Below, one piece after another: positions 26,684 to 35,480 of a stretch of DNA of 64,000 nucleotides. Source of the DNA: Pseudomonas poae (lineage in GTDB: Bacteria > Pseudomonadota > Gammaproteobacteria > Pseudomonadales > Pseudomonadaceae); the NCBI GenBank assembly GCA_028869255.1, contig CP110972.1, positions 1,679,001 through 1,743,000 of the forward strand, read 5' to 3'. Position numbers and translations under genes: made by a program. Position 1 is the stretch's first letter. Every line of letters starts with the position of its first letter. The notes below the pieces were generated by a model. It did no database searches and was not told the origin of the DNA. It saw only the letters and a list, made by a program, of their open reading frames with translations.

Positions 26684-28098
26684 TGTCCCGTGAAATCCGC
26701 TTGAATGCCTTCGACATGAACTGTGTCGGCCACCAGTCCCCCGGCCTTTGGGCACACCCGCGTGATCGCTCGTGGCAGTACAAGGACCTGGAATACTGGA
26801 CCGACCTGGCAAAGATCCTTGAGCGCGGCAAGTTCGACGGTCTGTTTATCGCCGACGTGCTGGGCATCTACGACGTGTACAACGGCAACGGCGAAGCCGC
26901 CATTCGCCAGGCCACCCAAGTGCCGGTCAACGATCCATTGTCGCTGATCGCGCCCATGGCGCTGGTCACTGAGCACCTGGGTTTCGGCCTGACCGCCTCC
27001 TTGTCGTTCGAGCACCCGTATCCCTTTGCGCGCCGGCTCTCGACCCTCGACCACCTGACCAAGGGCCGCATCGGCTGGAACATCGTCACCTCCTACCTGG
27101 AAAGCGGCGCCAAGAACCTCGGCCAGAAGGCCCAGACCGAACACGATGCGCGCTACGACTACGCCGAGGAATACCTGGAGGTTTGCTACAAACTCTGGGA
27201 AGGCAGCTGGGAGGAGGGCGCCGTGCTGCGTGATCGCGAGCGCCGGATTTTCAGCGACCCGAGCAAAATCCACGAGATTCGCCACGTCGGCAAACACTTC
27301 CAGGTGCCCGGTATTCACCTGTGCGAACCCTCGCCCCAGCGCACGCCGGTGCTGTACCAGGCCGGTGCATCCAGCCGTGGCAAGCAGTTCGCCGCCGAGC
27401 AGGCCGAGTGCGTGTTCGTCGCCGCGCCGTCCAAGGTGCTGCTGAAAAAGACCGTCGCCGACATTCGCCGCCGTGCGGCCGAGGCCGGGCGTGATCCGAA
27501 GAAAATCCTGATCTTCAACCTGCAGACGGTGATCGTCGGCGAGACCGACGCCAAGGCCAAAGCCAAGTTTGAGGAATACAAATCCTACGTCAGCTACGAG
27601 GGCGCGATGGCACTGATCTCCGGCTGGACGGGCATTGATTTCAGCCAGTTCAAACCGGATGAACCGCTCAAGCACGTGCACACCAATGCGATTCAATCGG
27701 CAGTCGAAGCGTTCTCCACGGCCGACCCGAACAAGGTCTGGACCCCCAACGAGCTGGCCGACTGGGTGGGCATCGGCGGCTTTGGCCCGCTGTTTGTCGG
27801 CGGCCCGCAAACCGTGGCGGACCTGTTGCAGGAATGGGTCGAAGACACCGATGTGGACGGCTTCAACCTGGCTTATGCGTTGACCCACGAAACCTTTATC
27901 GACGCCGTGGAATTGCTGGTGCCGGAGTTGCAAAAGCGTGGCGTGTACAAGACCGAATACGCCCAGGGCACCTTGCGCGAGAAGTTGTTTGGCGACGGTG
28001 CGCGGTTGGGGGCGAACCACCCGGGCGCGGGCTACCGCGATTTGGCGGCCTTGCACAATTCCAATGTGGGAGCGGGCTTGCTCGCGAATGCGGACTGA
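26683..28098 (+). CDS. LLM-class flavin-dependent monooxygenase (NtaA/SnaA/DszA family)
   Basis: A 471-aa bacterial luciferase-like monooxygenase that uses FMNH2 and oxygen, in the group that includes nitrilotriacetate, pristinamycin and dibenzothiophene-sulfone monooxygenases. Typical phrases are HQSPGLWAHPRDRSWQYKDL, GRIGWNIVTSYLESGAKNLG and VLYQAGASSRGKQFAAEQAE. These enzymes need a separate flavin reductase, and no obvious one is encoded here. The ATG at 26683 overlaps the previous stop by one base. The last 11 codons (NVGAGLLANAD) and the stop are read from the REP palindrome starting at 28065, so the original C-terminus may have been changed by that insertion. With the SfnB-like enzyme it suggests a two-step oxidative cleavage of an organosulfur or similar compound. 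Confidence 0.88.
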   Translation: MSREIRLNAFDMNCVGHQSPGLWAHPRDRSWQYKDLEYWTDLAKILERGKFDGLFIADVLGIYDVYNGNGEAAIRQATQVPVNDPLSLIAPMALVTEHLGFGLTASLSFEHPYPFARRLSTLDHLTKGRIGWNIVTSYLESGAKNLGQKAQTEHDARYDYAEEYLEVCYKLWEGSWEEGAVLRDRERRIFSDPSKIHEIRHVGKHFQVPGIHLCEPSPQRTPVLYQAGASSRGKQFAAEQAECVFVAAPSKVLLKKTVADIRRRAAEAGRDPKKILIFNLQTVIVGETDAKAKAKFEEYKSYVSYEGAMALISGWTGIDFSQFKPDEPLKHVHTNAIQSAVEAFSTADPNKVWTPNELADWVGIGGFGPLFVGGPQTVADLLQEWVEDTDVDGFNLAYALTHETFIDAVELLVPELQKRGVYKTEYAQGTLREKLFGDGARLGANHPGAGYRDLAALHNSNVGAGLLANAD

Positions 28099-28154
28099 CA
28101 TCCAACATTAATACCGACTGAATCACCGCTTTCGCGAGCAAGCCCGCTCCCACA
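28065..28154. repeat. REPIN downstream of the LLM monooxygenase gene
   Basis: Perfect 24-bp inverted arms (28065-28088 and 28131-28154) begin TGTGGGAGCGGGCTTGCTCG. The left arm overlaps the end of the monooxygenase gene. The arm sequence is shared with the elements at 35379 and 42474. Confidence 0.9.
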
Positions 28155-28229
28155 CTTGCCCTGCGTTGATCCAAAAATCCAGCCAGCGGACCACCGCACG
28201 CACACAACCTGAATAGGAGCATCACCCCT

Positions 28230-29140
28230 ATGAGCGTGCACGAACGCAAACGCCCGCTGGACCTGGAGTGGCCAGCCGAGCTGCTCGGCAACCTGCCCAA
28301 GGCCCTGGAGCAATTGCACCATTGGGCGCAGATTACGCCGCTGCATACCGCGCTGCGCCACAAGCGCCAGGGCCAGTGGTATGCGTGGCGCTGGATCGAT
28401 GTGTTGCGCGACGTGGAGCGCCTGGCCGATGGCTTGCGCCAGCAGGGTTCGGCGAGCCGTCGCGGCTGGTCCTCAGCGGTGCTTTCGAGCCCAATCTGTT
28501 GCTGCTGGCGCTGGCTGCCCATTCGGTCGGTGGGCAGGTACTCACCCTTGCCGATGGTTTGGACGCCCAGGCCGTGGAGCAACAGCTATGGCGCATTCGC
28601 CCGACCCACGCCTATGTGCAGGGCCGCCAGCCAATACGGCATTGGCAGTCCGCCAACGTGGTGGATTTCGCCCAGTTGCTCGGCCCGGTAGACCCGGCGC
28701 AGCATGTGCAGCGTTGGTGGCAACCGAGCGCTGAAACCGCGTTATGGAGCGAGGAAGGCACGCAGTGGCAAGGCGGCCTGGCGGTAGTGCTGGAGCAATG
28801 GCTGAACAGCGGCCATGGCCTGGCGTTTCCCGAAAGCCTGGCCTCGGCGCGGCGTGATCGCAGTGAAGTTGCGCCGACCGGCCTGCTGCTGTCCCCCGAG
28901 CGTTTGCAGCACGTGGCCGACGATATCGAAAGCCGCCTCGCGCCCCACGGCACCTGGCGCCGACGCCTGTGTGACTGGGCCATCGCCCACCCGCAAAGCG
29001 GCTTGCGCCAGGTGCTGAAAAACCGTGTACGCAAACTGCTGGGCTTTCAGCGCCTGGCCTATATCTGGCAGCCGTCCAGCACCGCCAAAACCAGCCAGGA
29101 TCCGGTGTGGCTGGCTGAATTCAAACGGGACATTGCATGA
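28230..29140 (+). pseudogene. Degenerate AMP-dependent acyl-CoA ligase-like protein, interrupted by a one-base frameshift
   Basis: The beginning (28230 on, MSVHERKRPLDLEWPAELLG to DGLRQQG) and the rest (GEPSRLVLSGAFEPNLLLLA to the end) are in different frames. Adding one T to the TT at 28448-28449 joins them as RQQGFGEPSRLV and gives 303 aa. The N-terminal half resembles the start of long-chain acyl-CoA synthetases (ALRHKRQGQWYAWRWIDVLR). The ATP-binding P-loop, the central domain and the C-terminal catalytic lysine region of that family are missing, so even the repaired protein should lack ligase activity. AMP-ligase genes often precede Liv-type ABC genes; here the last four bases overlap the ATPase gene. 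Ribosome site TAGGAG is ten bases upstream. Confidence 0.7.
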
Positions 29141-29907
29141 GCCAGGCCATTCTCCAGGTGCGGGATATCTCGCTGTCGTTCAAAGGGGTCAAGGCCATCA
29201 ACGCCTTGTCCTTCGAGGTGCAGCGCGGCGAAATCTGCGCGCTGATCGGGCCCAACGGTGCCGGCAAGAGTTCGTTGCTCAATGTGCTTAACGGCGTGTA
29301 CCGCTTCGATGCCGGCGAGATCGTGTTCGAGCAGCAGCACTTCCACCGTATCGACCCCTTGGGCGCGGCGCGCCGAGGTATTGGCCGCACGTTCCAGAAC
29401 AATGCGCTGTTCAAGAAAATGAGCGTGCTCGACAACATCCTTACCGGCCTGTCGCGGCACATGCGCACCCGCTTTATCGAACAGGCCCTGGGCTTGCCTC
29501 GTGCGCGGCGTGAAGCCGCAGCCTTCCGCCTGCGCGCCCAGGGCATCCTCGAGTTTCTGGAGCTGCAGGCCCACCGCGATGTGCTGGTGGGTAACTTGTC
29601 CTATGGCCTGCAAAAGCGCGTGGAGCTTGGCCGTGCACTGATCGCCGGGCCCAGCCTGTTGCTGCTGGACGAGCCGATGGCCGGGATGAACGCCGAGGAA
29701 AAACACGACATGGCGCGCTTCGTCGCCGATGTAAACCGCGACCTCGGCACCACCGTGGTGTTGATCGAGCACGACATGGGCGTGGTCATGGGCCTGTCCG
29801 ACCATGTGGTGGTGCTCGACTACGGGCGCAAGGTCGGCGACGGCACGCCCGCCGAGGTACAAGCCAACCCCGAGGTGATCGCGGCGTACCTGGGAGTTGC
29901 CCACTGA
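29137..29907 (+). CDS. Liv-type ABC transporter ATP-binding protein (LivG-like)
   Basis: A 256-aa ABC ATPase of the branched-chain amino acid/amide (HAAT) importer group. Walker A GPNGAGKS is at residues 38-45, the signature region is NLSYGLQKRVELGRAL, Walker B is LLLLDEPMAGM, and the switch histidine is in VVLIEHDMGVVM. The C-terminal LivG feature DYGRKVGDGTPAEVQANPEV is present. It overlaps the ligase-like gene by four bases and the permease gene by one. The importer in this operon is complete: two ATPases, two permeases and a binding protein. Confidence 0.92.
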   Translation: MSQAILQVRDISLSFKGVKAINALSFEVQRGEICALIGPNGAGKSSLLNVLNGVYRFDAGEIVFEQQHFHRIDPLGAARRGIGRTFQNNALFKKMSVLDNILTGLSRHMRTRFIEQALGLPRARREAAAFRLRAQGILEFLELQAHRDVLVGNLSYGLQKRVELGRALIAGPSLLLLDEPMAGMNAEEKHDMARFVADVNRDLGTTVVLIEHDMGVVMGLSDHVVVLDYGRKVGDGTPAEVQANPEVIAAYLGVAH

Positions 29908-30788
29908 TGACCTTCTTCTTTGAAACCCTGCTCGGTGGCCTGCTCGCCGGCACCATGTACTCGTTGGTCGCCATCGGCTTCGTGCTGATCTACAAGGCCA
30001 GCGGCGTGTTCAATTTCGCCCAGGGCTCGATGCTGCTGTTTGCCGCGCTGACCTTTGTCAGCCTGCATGACCAGGGCGTGCCGTTTGCCCTGGCGTTGCT
30101 GCTGACGGTGATCGTGATGATCGTCGGCGCCTTGCTCATCGAGCGCCTGGTGTTGCGGCCGCTGGTGAATCGTTCGCAGATCACCCTGTTCATGGCCACC
30201 CTGGGCCTGTCGTTCATTATCGAGGGCCTGGCCCAAGGCTTGATGGGTTCCCAGGTGCGTGCGCTGGACCTGGGCATCGACGACGTGCCGCTGTTTGTCG
30301 GGCCGCTGATGCTCAGCCAGTTCGACCTGATTGCGGCGGCGGTCGCGGTGGTGCTGGTGACGGTGCTGGCGCTGCTGTTCAACAAGACCCGCATCGGTGT
30401 GTCGCTGCGCGCCGTGGCGGATGACACCACGGCGGCGCTGTCGATCGGCATCAACCTCAACCGCATCTGGCAGATCGTCTGGGCGGTGGCCGGCATCGTC
30501 GGGCTGGTGGCGGGCCTGCTGTGGGGCGCACGCCAGGGCGTGCAGTTCTCCTTGTCGCTGGTGGTGCTCAAGGCGCTGCCGGTGCTGATCATCGGCGGCT
30601 TTACCTCGATTGGCGGGGCGATTGTCGGCGGGCTGATTGTCGGCGCGGCGGAGAACCTGGCCGAGGTGTATATCGGCCCGTTGATCGGCGGCGGCATCAC
30701 GCCGTGGTTCGCCTATGTATTGGCTTTGGCCTTCCTGTATATCCGTCCCGCCGGCCTGTTCGGCGAGCGCGCCATCGAGCGAGTCTGA
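29907..30788 (+). CDS. Liv-type ABC transporter permease (LivH-like)
   Basis: A 293-aa inner-membrane permease with about eight membrane segments. Family phrases are GTMYSLVAIGFVLIYKASGV near the start and GVSLRAVADDTTAALSIGIN, the loop that contacts the ATPase. The start overlaps the LivG-like stop by one base. It pairs with the LivM-like permease to form the channel. Confidence 0.92.
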   Translation: MTFFFETLLGGLLAGTMYSLVAIGFVLIYKASGVFNFAQGSMLLFAALTFVSLHDQGVPFALALLLTVIVMIVGALLIERLVLRPLVNRSQITLFMATLGLSFIIEGLAQGLMGSQVRALDLGIDDVPLFVGPLMLSQFDLIAAAVAVVLVTVLALLFNKTRIGVSLRAVADDTTAALSIGINLNRIWQIVWAVAGIVGLVAGLLWGARQGVQFSLSLVVLKALPVLIIGGFTSIGGAIVGGLIVGAAENLAEVYIGPLIGGGITPWFAYVLALAFLYIRPAGLFGERAIERV

Positions 30789-30792
30789 AACC

Positions 30793-31842
30793 ATGTCGAT
30801 ACCCGTTGCTCAAGAAACCGCGCCGTTAGTGCTGATTCAGCGGCGCGTGCCCTGGGGCCTGATCGGCCTGCTGGCGCTGGCCTTTGTGGTGGTGCCGCTG
30901 TGGGGCAATGACTATTGGCTTAATGCGATCCTGATCCCGTTTCTGGTGCTGTCGCTGGCCGGGTTGGGCCTGAACCTGTTGACCGGTTACACCGGACAGA
31001 CCTCGGTGGGCGCGGCGGGGTTCATGGCCGTCGGCGCGTTCGCCACCTACGGGTTTCTGTTGCGCCTGCCGGAGCTGGGCTTGCCGGTGGCGTTGCTCGG
31101 TGGCGGGATTATCAGCGCGCTGGTTGGGTTGGTGTTCGGCCTGCCCAGCTCGCGGATCAAGGGTTTCTACCTGATGGTCACCACCCTGGCCGCGCAGTTT
31201 TTTCTAGAGTGGGTGTTCGTCAAATTTCCCTGGTTCTACAACTATGGCTCGTCCGGGACAATCTCTGCGCCGAAGCTTGCGCTGTTCGGTCATGACCTGA
31301 ATACGACACTGGGCCGCTACCTGCTGACCCTGGTGACGGTGCTGCTGTTGACCTGGACCGCCGTGAACCTGGTGCGCAGCCAAGTCGGGCGCAACTGGAT
31401 GGCGATCCGCGACATGGACACGGCCGCCGCCGTGGTCGGCATCCCGGTGGTGCGCTACAAGCGCCTGGCGTTTGCGGTCAGCTCGTTCTATTTAGGCATC
31501 GCCGGCGCGCTGTGGGCCTTCGCCTACCTGGGCACGGCCAGCGCCAGCAGCTTTGATATCAACCGCTCGTTCCAGATCCTGTTCATCATCATTATCGGCG
31601 GCATGGGCAGCATTGCCGGCAACTTTGTCGGCGCGGCGTTTATCAGTTTGCTGCCGATCTTCCTCAGCCATGCCGGGCAGGCGCTGTTCGGCGGTGCGGT
31701 GGATGCGGGGCAGTTGCAGAACCTGCAGAAAATCATCTTTGGCGTATTGATCATCGTGTTCCTGATCAAGGAACCCGAGGGCTTGATTCGCCTGTTGCAT
31801 AACCTGCGTGACCGTGTGCGGCAGTGGCCGCTGCGCTTCTAA
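30793..31842 (+). CDS. Liv-type ABC transporter permease (LivM-like)
   Basis: A 349-aa inner-membrane permease with about ten membrane segments. LNLLTGYTGQTSVGAAGFMA and GRNWMAIRDMDTAAAVVGIP are conserved LivM regions, and IIIGGMGSIAGNFVGAAFI follows. The ATG at 30793, four bases after the previous stop, gives the expected N-terminus; the longer open frame upstream lies inside the LivH-like gene. Its substrate is unlikely to be leucine, given the oxygenase genes around it. Confidence 0.91.
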   Translation: MSIPVAQETAPLVLIQRRVPWGLIGLLALAFVVVPLWGNDYWLNAILIPFLVLSLAGLGLNLLTGYTGQTSVGAAGFMAVGAFATYGFLLRLPELGLPVALLGGGIISALVGLVFGLPSSRIKGFYLMVTTLAAQFFLEWVFVKFPWFYNYGSSGTISAPKLALFGHDLNTTLGRYLLTLVTVLLLTWTAVNLVRSQVGRNWMAIRDMDTAAAVVGIPVVRYKRLAFAVSSFYLGIAGALWAFAYLGTASASSFDINRSFQILFIIIIGGMGSIAGNFVGAAFISLLPIFLSHAGQALFGGAVDAGQLQNLQKIIFGVLIIVFLIKEPEGLIRLLHNLRDRVRQWPLRF

Positions 31843-31858
31843 CTTTAAGAGAACCTCC

Positions 31859-33199
31859 ATGCGTGCATCCTTGAAACGTTCCTTGATCGGCGCCGCGTTT
31901 ACGTTGGCGACCCTGGCTGGTGCTGTACCGCAGGCGATGGCCTCGCCTGATCAGCAATTCATCCCGCTGGCCACCTACCGTGTTGGCGCCTACGCCTCCA
32001 GTGGCGTGCAGGTGTGGGCCGGGATGATCGACTACCTGCGTTACATCAACGAGGTCGAAGGCGGTATCAACGGCGTGAAATTGGTGTGGCAGGAATGCGA
32101 GACCGAGTGGACGGCGGAGAAGGGCATCGAGTGCTACGAGCGCTTCAAAAATGGCCTGGATGGTGCGCCGGTCGCGGTGTACCAGCCTAACGGCGCACCG
32201 GCGGCGTATGCCCTGAGCGAGCGGGCCGAAGTCGACAAGATCCCGCTGATCACCCTCGGCTACGGCCGCACCGAAGCCACCGACGGCACGGTCTTCCCGT
32301 ACAACTTCCCGGTGATGCTGACCTTCTACAGCGAAGCCTCGACCCTGGTGAACTACATCGCCCAGCGCGAAGGCGGCTTCGACAAACTCAAGGGCAAGAA
32401 AATCGCCACGGTCTACCACGACTCGGCCTATGGCCGTGAAACCCTGGGCCCGCTGAAATTGCTCGCGGAAAAATACGGCTTTGAAAATATCCAGATTCCG
32501 GTCGCCGACCCCGGCAACGAGCAATCGGCGCAATGGCGCCAGGTGCGCCAGGCCAATCCGGACTGGGTGTTCCTGCGCACCTGGGGTGTTTCAACCCCGG
32601 TCGCGGTGAAAACCGCTGCGCGTTTCGGCTTCCCGGTGGACCATATCATCGGCGATATCTGGGCCAGTTCCAGCGAAGACGTATTGCCCGCAGGTGCCGC
32701 CGCCAAAGGCTACCTGGCGCTCACTCCCTACCCGGCAGGGGCCGATTTCGAGATCCACAAGCGCCTCAAGCAGTACATCCTGGACAAGGGCCACAGCGAC
32801 CTCAAGGACCTGAAAAACTTCGGCAGCGTCTACTACAACTCCGGCCTGGTGAACGCCGCTGTGGCCGTGGAGGCGATCCGCACCGGCCAGGCCAAGTTCG
32901 GCAAGCGCCCGCTCAATGGCGAAGAAGGCCGCTGGGGCCTGGAGCACTTGAATATCGACGACACGCGCCTCAAGGCCATGGGCTACCTGGGCCTGATGCA
33001 GAACCTCAAGCTGTCGTGCCGCGACCACGAAGGCGGCGGCTCGGCGCGGGTGCAGCAATGGGACGGCGCCAACTGGGCGCTGATCAGCGACTGGATCGCC
33101 GCCGACCGTGCGCTGCTGCGCCCGCTGATTGACGAAAAGTCCGCCGCATTCGCCAAGGAAAAAGGCCTCACGCCACGCACCTGCACCGGGGATGAATAA
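31859..33199 (+). CDS. Liv-type ABC transporter periplasmic substrate-binding protein
   Basis: A 446-aa periplasmic binding protein of type I fold (Peripla_BP_6). Residues 1 to about 28 form a signal peptide with probable cleavage after A-M-A. Visible family features are a dozen ordered beta-alpha units such as INGVKLVWQECETEW and GKKIATVYHDSAYGRE, and a conserved C-terminal cysteine pair region. It is longer than typical LivJ (about 370 aa), like the binding proteins of aromatic or other non-amino-acid HAAT importers. AAGAGA lies seven bases before the start. It sits between LivM-like and LivF-like genes in one operon. Confidence 0.9.
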   Translation: MRASLKRSLIGAAFTLATLAGAVPQAMASPDQQFIPLATYRVGAYASSGVQVWAGMIDYLRYINEVEGGINGVKLVWQECETEWTAEKGIECYERFKNGLDGAPVAVYQPNGAPAAYALSERAEVDKIPLITLGYGRTEATDGTVFPYNFPVMLTFYSEASTLVNYIAQREGGFDKLKGKKIATVYHDSAYGRETLGPLKLLAEKYGFENIQIPVADPGNEQSAQWRQVRQANPDWVFLRTWGVSTPVAVKTAARFGFPVDHIIGDIWASSSEDVLPAGAAAKGYLALTPYPAGADFEIHKRLKQYILDKGHSDLKDLKNFGSVYYNSGLVNAAVAVEAIRTGQAKFGKRPLNGEEGRWGLEHLNIDDTRLKAMGYLGLMQNLKLSCRDHEGGGSARVQQWDGANWALISDWIAADRALLRPLIDEKSAAFAKEKGLTPRTCTGDE

Positions 33200-33202
33200 G
33201 CC

Positions 33203-33970
33203 ATGAACCAGCCTGCCACCGAGCCCACGCGCCCGTCGCTGCTGACGGTCAACGATATTGAAGTGATCTACGACGGCGCGATTCTCGCCGTGGCCGGGGT
33301 GTCGCTGAGCGTGCCCAAGGGCGCGATTGTGGCCTTGCTCGGCGCGAACGGCGCAGGCAAGAGCACCACGCTCAAGGCGATCTCCGGGCTGGTGCGCGCC
33401 GAACGCGCCGAGGTCAGCCGGGGGGTTATCGAATACGCAGGCCTGGACCTTGCCGGCGTCGACCCCAGCCAGCGCGTGCGCCAGGGCATGGTGCACGTGC
33501 TGGAAGGCCGACATGTGTTCGGCCAGCTCACCGTGGAAGACAACCTGCGCAGCGGCGGTTTTGTGCGGCGCCTCAGCCGCAAGGCCATGGAGGCCGACCT
33601 GGAGCGCATCTACGCCTGGTTCCCGAGGCTCAAGACCAAGCGCCACACGCGCGCCGGGCTGACCTCCGGCGGCGAGCAGCAGATGGTCGCCATCGGCCGG
33701 GCCTTGATGACCCGTCCTACTTTGGTACTGCTCGACGAGCCGTCCATGGGTTTGGCGCCTATGATCGTGCAGGAGATCTTCGAGATTATCGCGCAGCTCA
33801 ATCGCGAGCAGCAGGTGAGCTTCCTGATCGCCGAGCAGAACATCAACGTCGCGCTCAACTATGCGTCCCACGGCTACGTGCTGGATACTGGGCGCGTGGC
33901 CTTGAGTGGCAGCGCCGCTGAACTGCTGGCGCGGGGCGATTTGCATGACATTTATCTGGGTAAACAGTGA
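33203..33970 (+). CDS. Liv-type ABC transporter ATP-binding protein (LivF-like)
   Basis: A 255-aa ABC ATPase. Walker A GANGAGKST, signature TSGGEQQMVAIGRAL, Walker B LVLLDEPSMGL and the LivF-typical phrase LAPMIVQEIFEII are all present. It follows the binding-protein gene by three bases and completes the heterodimeric ATPase with the LivG-like protein. Confidence 0.92.
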   Translation: MNQPATEPTRPSLLTVNDIEVIYDGAILAVAGVSLSVPKGAIVALLGANGAGKSTTLKAISGLVRAERAEVSRGVIEYAGLDLAGVDPSQRVRQGMVHVLEGRHVFGQLTVEDNLRSGGFVRRLSRKAMEADLERIYAWFPRLKTKRHTRAGLTSGGEQQMVAIGRALMTRPTLVLLDEPSMGLAPMIVQEIFEIIAQLNREQQVSFLIAEQNINVALNYASHGYVLDTGRVALSGSAAELLARGDLHDIYLGKQ

Positions 33971-33982
33971 AGGCGAATTTGC

Positions 33983-35377
33983 ATGACTGAAACCATCCGC
34001 AACGCTGATGTCCTGATCATCGGCGGCGGCCTGAGCGGCACGATGCTCGCCGTGCAACTGCTGCGCCTGCCTGGCAAGCGCCGGGTTCTGGTAATCGAGC
34101 CACGCGCCGAACTCGGCCGGGGCGAGGCCTACAGCGCCGTCGAGCTGGGCCACACCCTGAACGGCAATGCGGCGCGCATGAGCGTCGACCCGGACAATGC
34201 CGACGACCTGACCGAATGGCTCACCGACTACATCGGCGCCGGCGGTTGGCCGGAGTCGGACCAGCAGCACGTGCCCATCAGCGAACTGTTCCCGCCCCGC
34301 GGGATTTTTGGTTTATATGCCCAGCAGCGCCTGGCTGAGGCCAAGGCGCTGTCGACCTCCACGGTCGAGCATGTGCGCGGCGAAGTGGTCGACCTGCAAG
34401 TCGAGGCCGATTCCACGCTGTTGACCTTGGATAACGGCCAGCAACTGCGCGGCGCCCGGGCGGTGCTGGCGACCGGTATGTTCCCGGCGGCGCGCACGCC
34501 GCAAACCGAATCCAGCGGCTTGAACGCGGCCGCCGTGGACCCGTGGGACGTGCAGGCCATGACCCATATCGACCCGCAGGCGACGGTGCTGATTGTCGGT
34601 TCCGGGCTGACCATGGTGGACGCCGTGGTGTCCCTGGAACAGGCCGGGCATCGCGGGCCGATCGAGATTTTTTCGCGCCACGGGCTGTTGCCCCACGTGC
34701 GTCGGCAACCGCCGGGCTGGGAGGACTTTCTGGCCGCCGACCACAGCCTGCGCAGCCCTCGGCAATTGCTGCGCGAGGTGCGTCGTCAATGCCGCCTCGC
34801 GCTGGCGCAAGGCATTGACTGGCAGGCGCCGCTGGACACGGTGCGCGCGCATATCGGCCGCTTGTGGAGCCAGGCCAGTGAGGGCGAAAAGCGCCAGTTC
34901 GTGCGCCATGTAAGGCCGTGGTGGGAAAGCCATCACCACCGTTCGCCGCCGTTGAGTGCACAGCTGGTGGCGCGACTGCACGAGGAGGGGCGTTTGCGGA
35001 TCCGGGCGGCGTCGTTCAAGGGCCTGGAGCCCTCGGCCAACGGCGTGACCCTGCGTTTGCGCCCTCGCGGCGAGCAGGCGATCACGCGGGTGTCGGGCGC
35101 AGCGCTGATCAACTCCAGCGGGATCGAATACGACTGGCGCCGCGTGGCCCGGCCGTTGCCGCAGCAGTTGCTCAAGCGCGGGCTGATCCAGCCCGGCCCG
35201 TTGGCGTTGGGAATTGCAGCGGACAAGTCTGGCGCGGTGCTGGATGCTCAGGGGCACGTCAGCCAGCGGCTGTTCGCCATGGGCCCGCCGTTGCGCGGGA
35301 TGTGGTGGGAGAGTACGGCGGTGACGGATGTGGCGATTCAGGCGAAAGCGTTGGCGTTAAAACTGACAAAAATCTAA
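33983..35377 (+). CDS. FAD/NAD(P)-binding protein of unknown function
   Basis: A 464-aa protein with an N-terminal dinucleotide-binding fold: VLIIGGGLSGTML (GGGLSG at residues 14-19), then a second glycine-rich site VLIVGSGLTMVDAVVSLEQ in the middle. It matches the FAD_NAD_binding_9 type of flavoprotein, related distantly to pyridine nucleotide oxidoreductases. The phrase RGEAYSAVELGHTLNGNAARMSV near residue 48 is typical. It starts 12 bases after the LivF-like gene and is probably the last gene of the operon, since a REPIN begins two bases after its stop. It might supply electrons or oxidise a pathway intermediate; neither can be shown here. Confidence 0.82.
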   Translation: MTETIRNADVLIIGGGLSGTMLAVQLLRLPGKRRVLVIEPRAELGRGEAYSAVELGHTLNGNAARMSVDPDNADDLTEWLTDYIGAGGWPESDQQHVPISELFPPRGIFGLYAQQRLAEAKALSTSTVEHVRGEVVDLQVEADSTLLTLDNGQQLRGARAVLATGMFPAARTPQTESSGLNAAAVDPWDVQAMTHIDPQATVLIVGSGLTMVDAVVSLEQAGHRGPIEIFSRHGLLPHVRRQPPGWEDFLAADHSLRSPRQLLREVRRQCRLALAQGIDWQAPLDTVRAHIGRLWSQASEGEKRQFVRHVRPWWESHHHRSPPLSAQLVARLHEEGRLRIRAASFKGLEPSANGVTLRLRPRGEQAITRVSGAALINSSGIEYDWRRVARPLPQQLLKRGLIQPGPLALGIAADKSGAVLDAQGHVSQRLFAMGPPLRGMWWESTAVTDVAIQAKALALKLTKI

Positions 35378-35378
35378 A

Positions 35379-35467
35379 TGTGGGAGCGGGCTTGCTCGCG
35401 AAGGCGGTGTGTCAGCATCAAATGTGCTGACTGGCCCTCCGCCTTCGCGAGCAAGCCCGCTCCCACA
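35379..35467. repeat. REPIN between the FAD-protein gene and the hlyD-like gene
   Basis: Perfect 29-bp inverted arms (35379-35407 and 35439-35467) beginning TGTGGGAGCGGGCTTGCTCG. An inner dyad GTCAGCA...TGCTGAC sits in the spacer. It separates convergent genes and may act as a bidirectional terminator. Confidence 0.92.
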
Positions 35468-35480
35468 TGTTGATCTTCAT

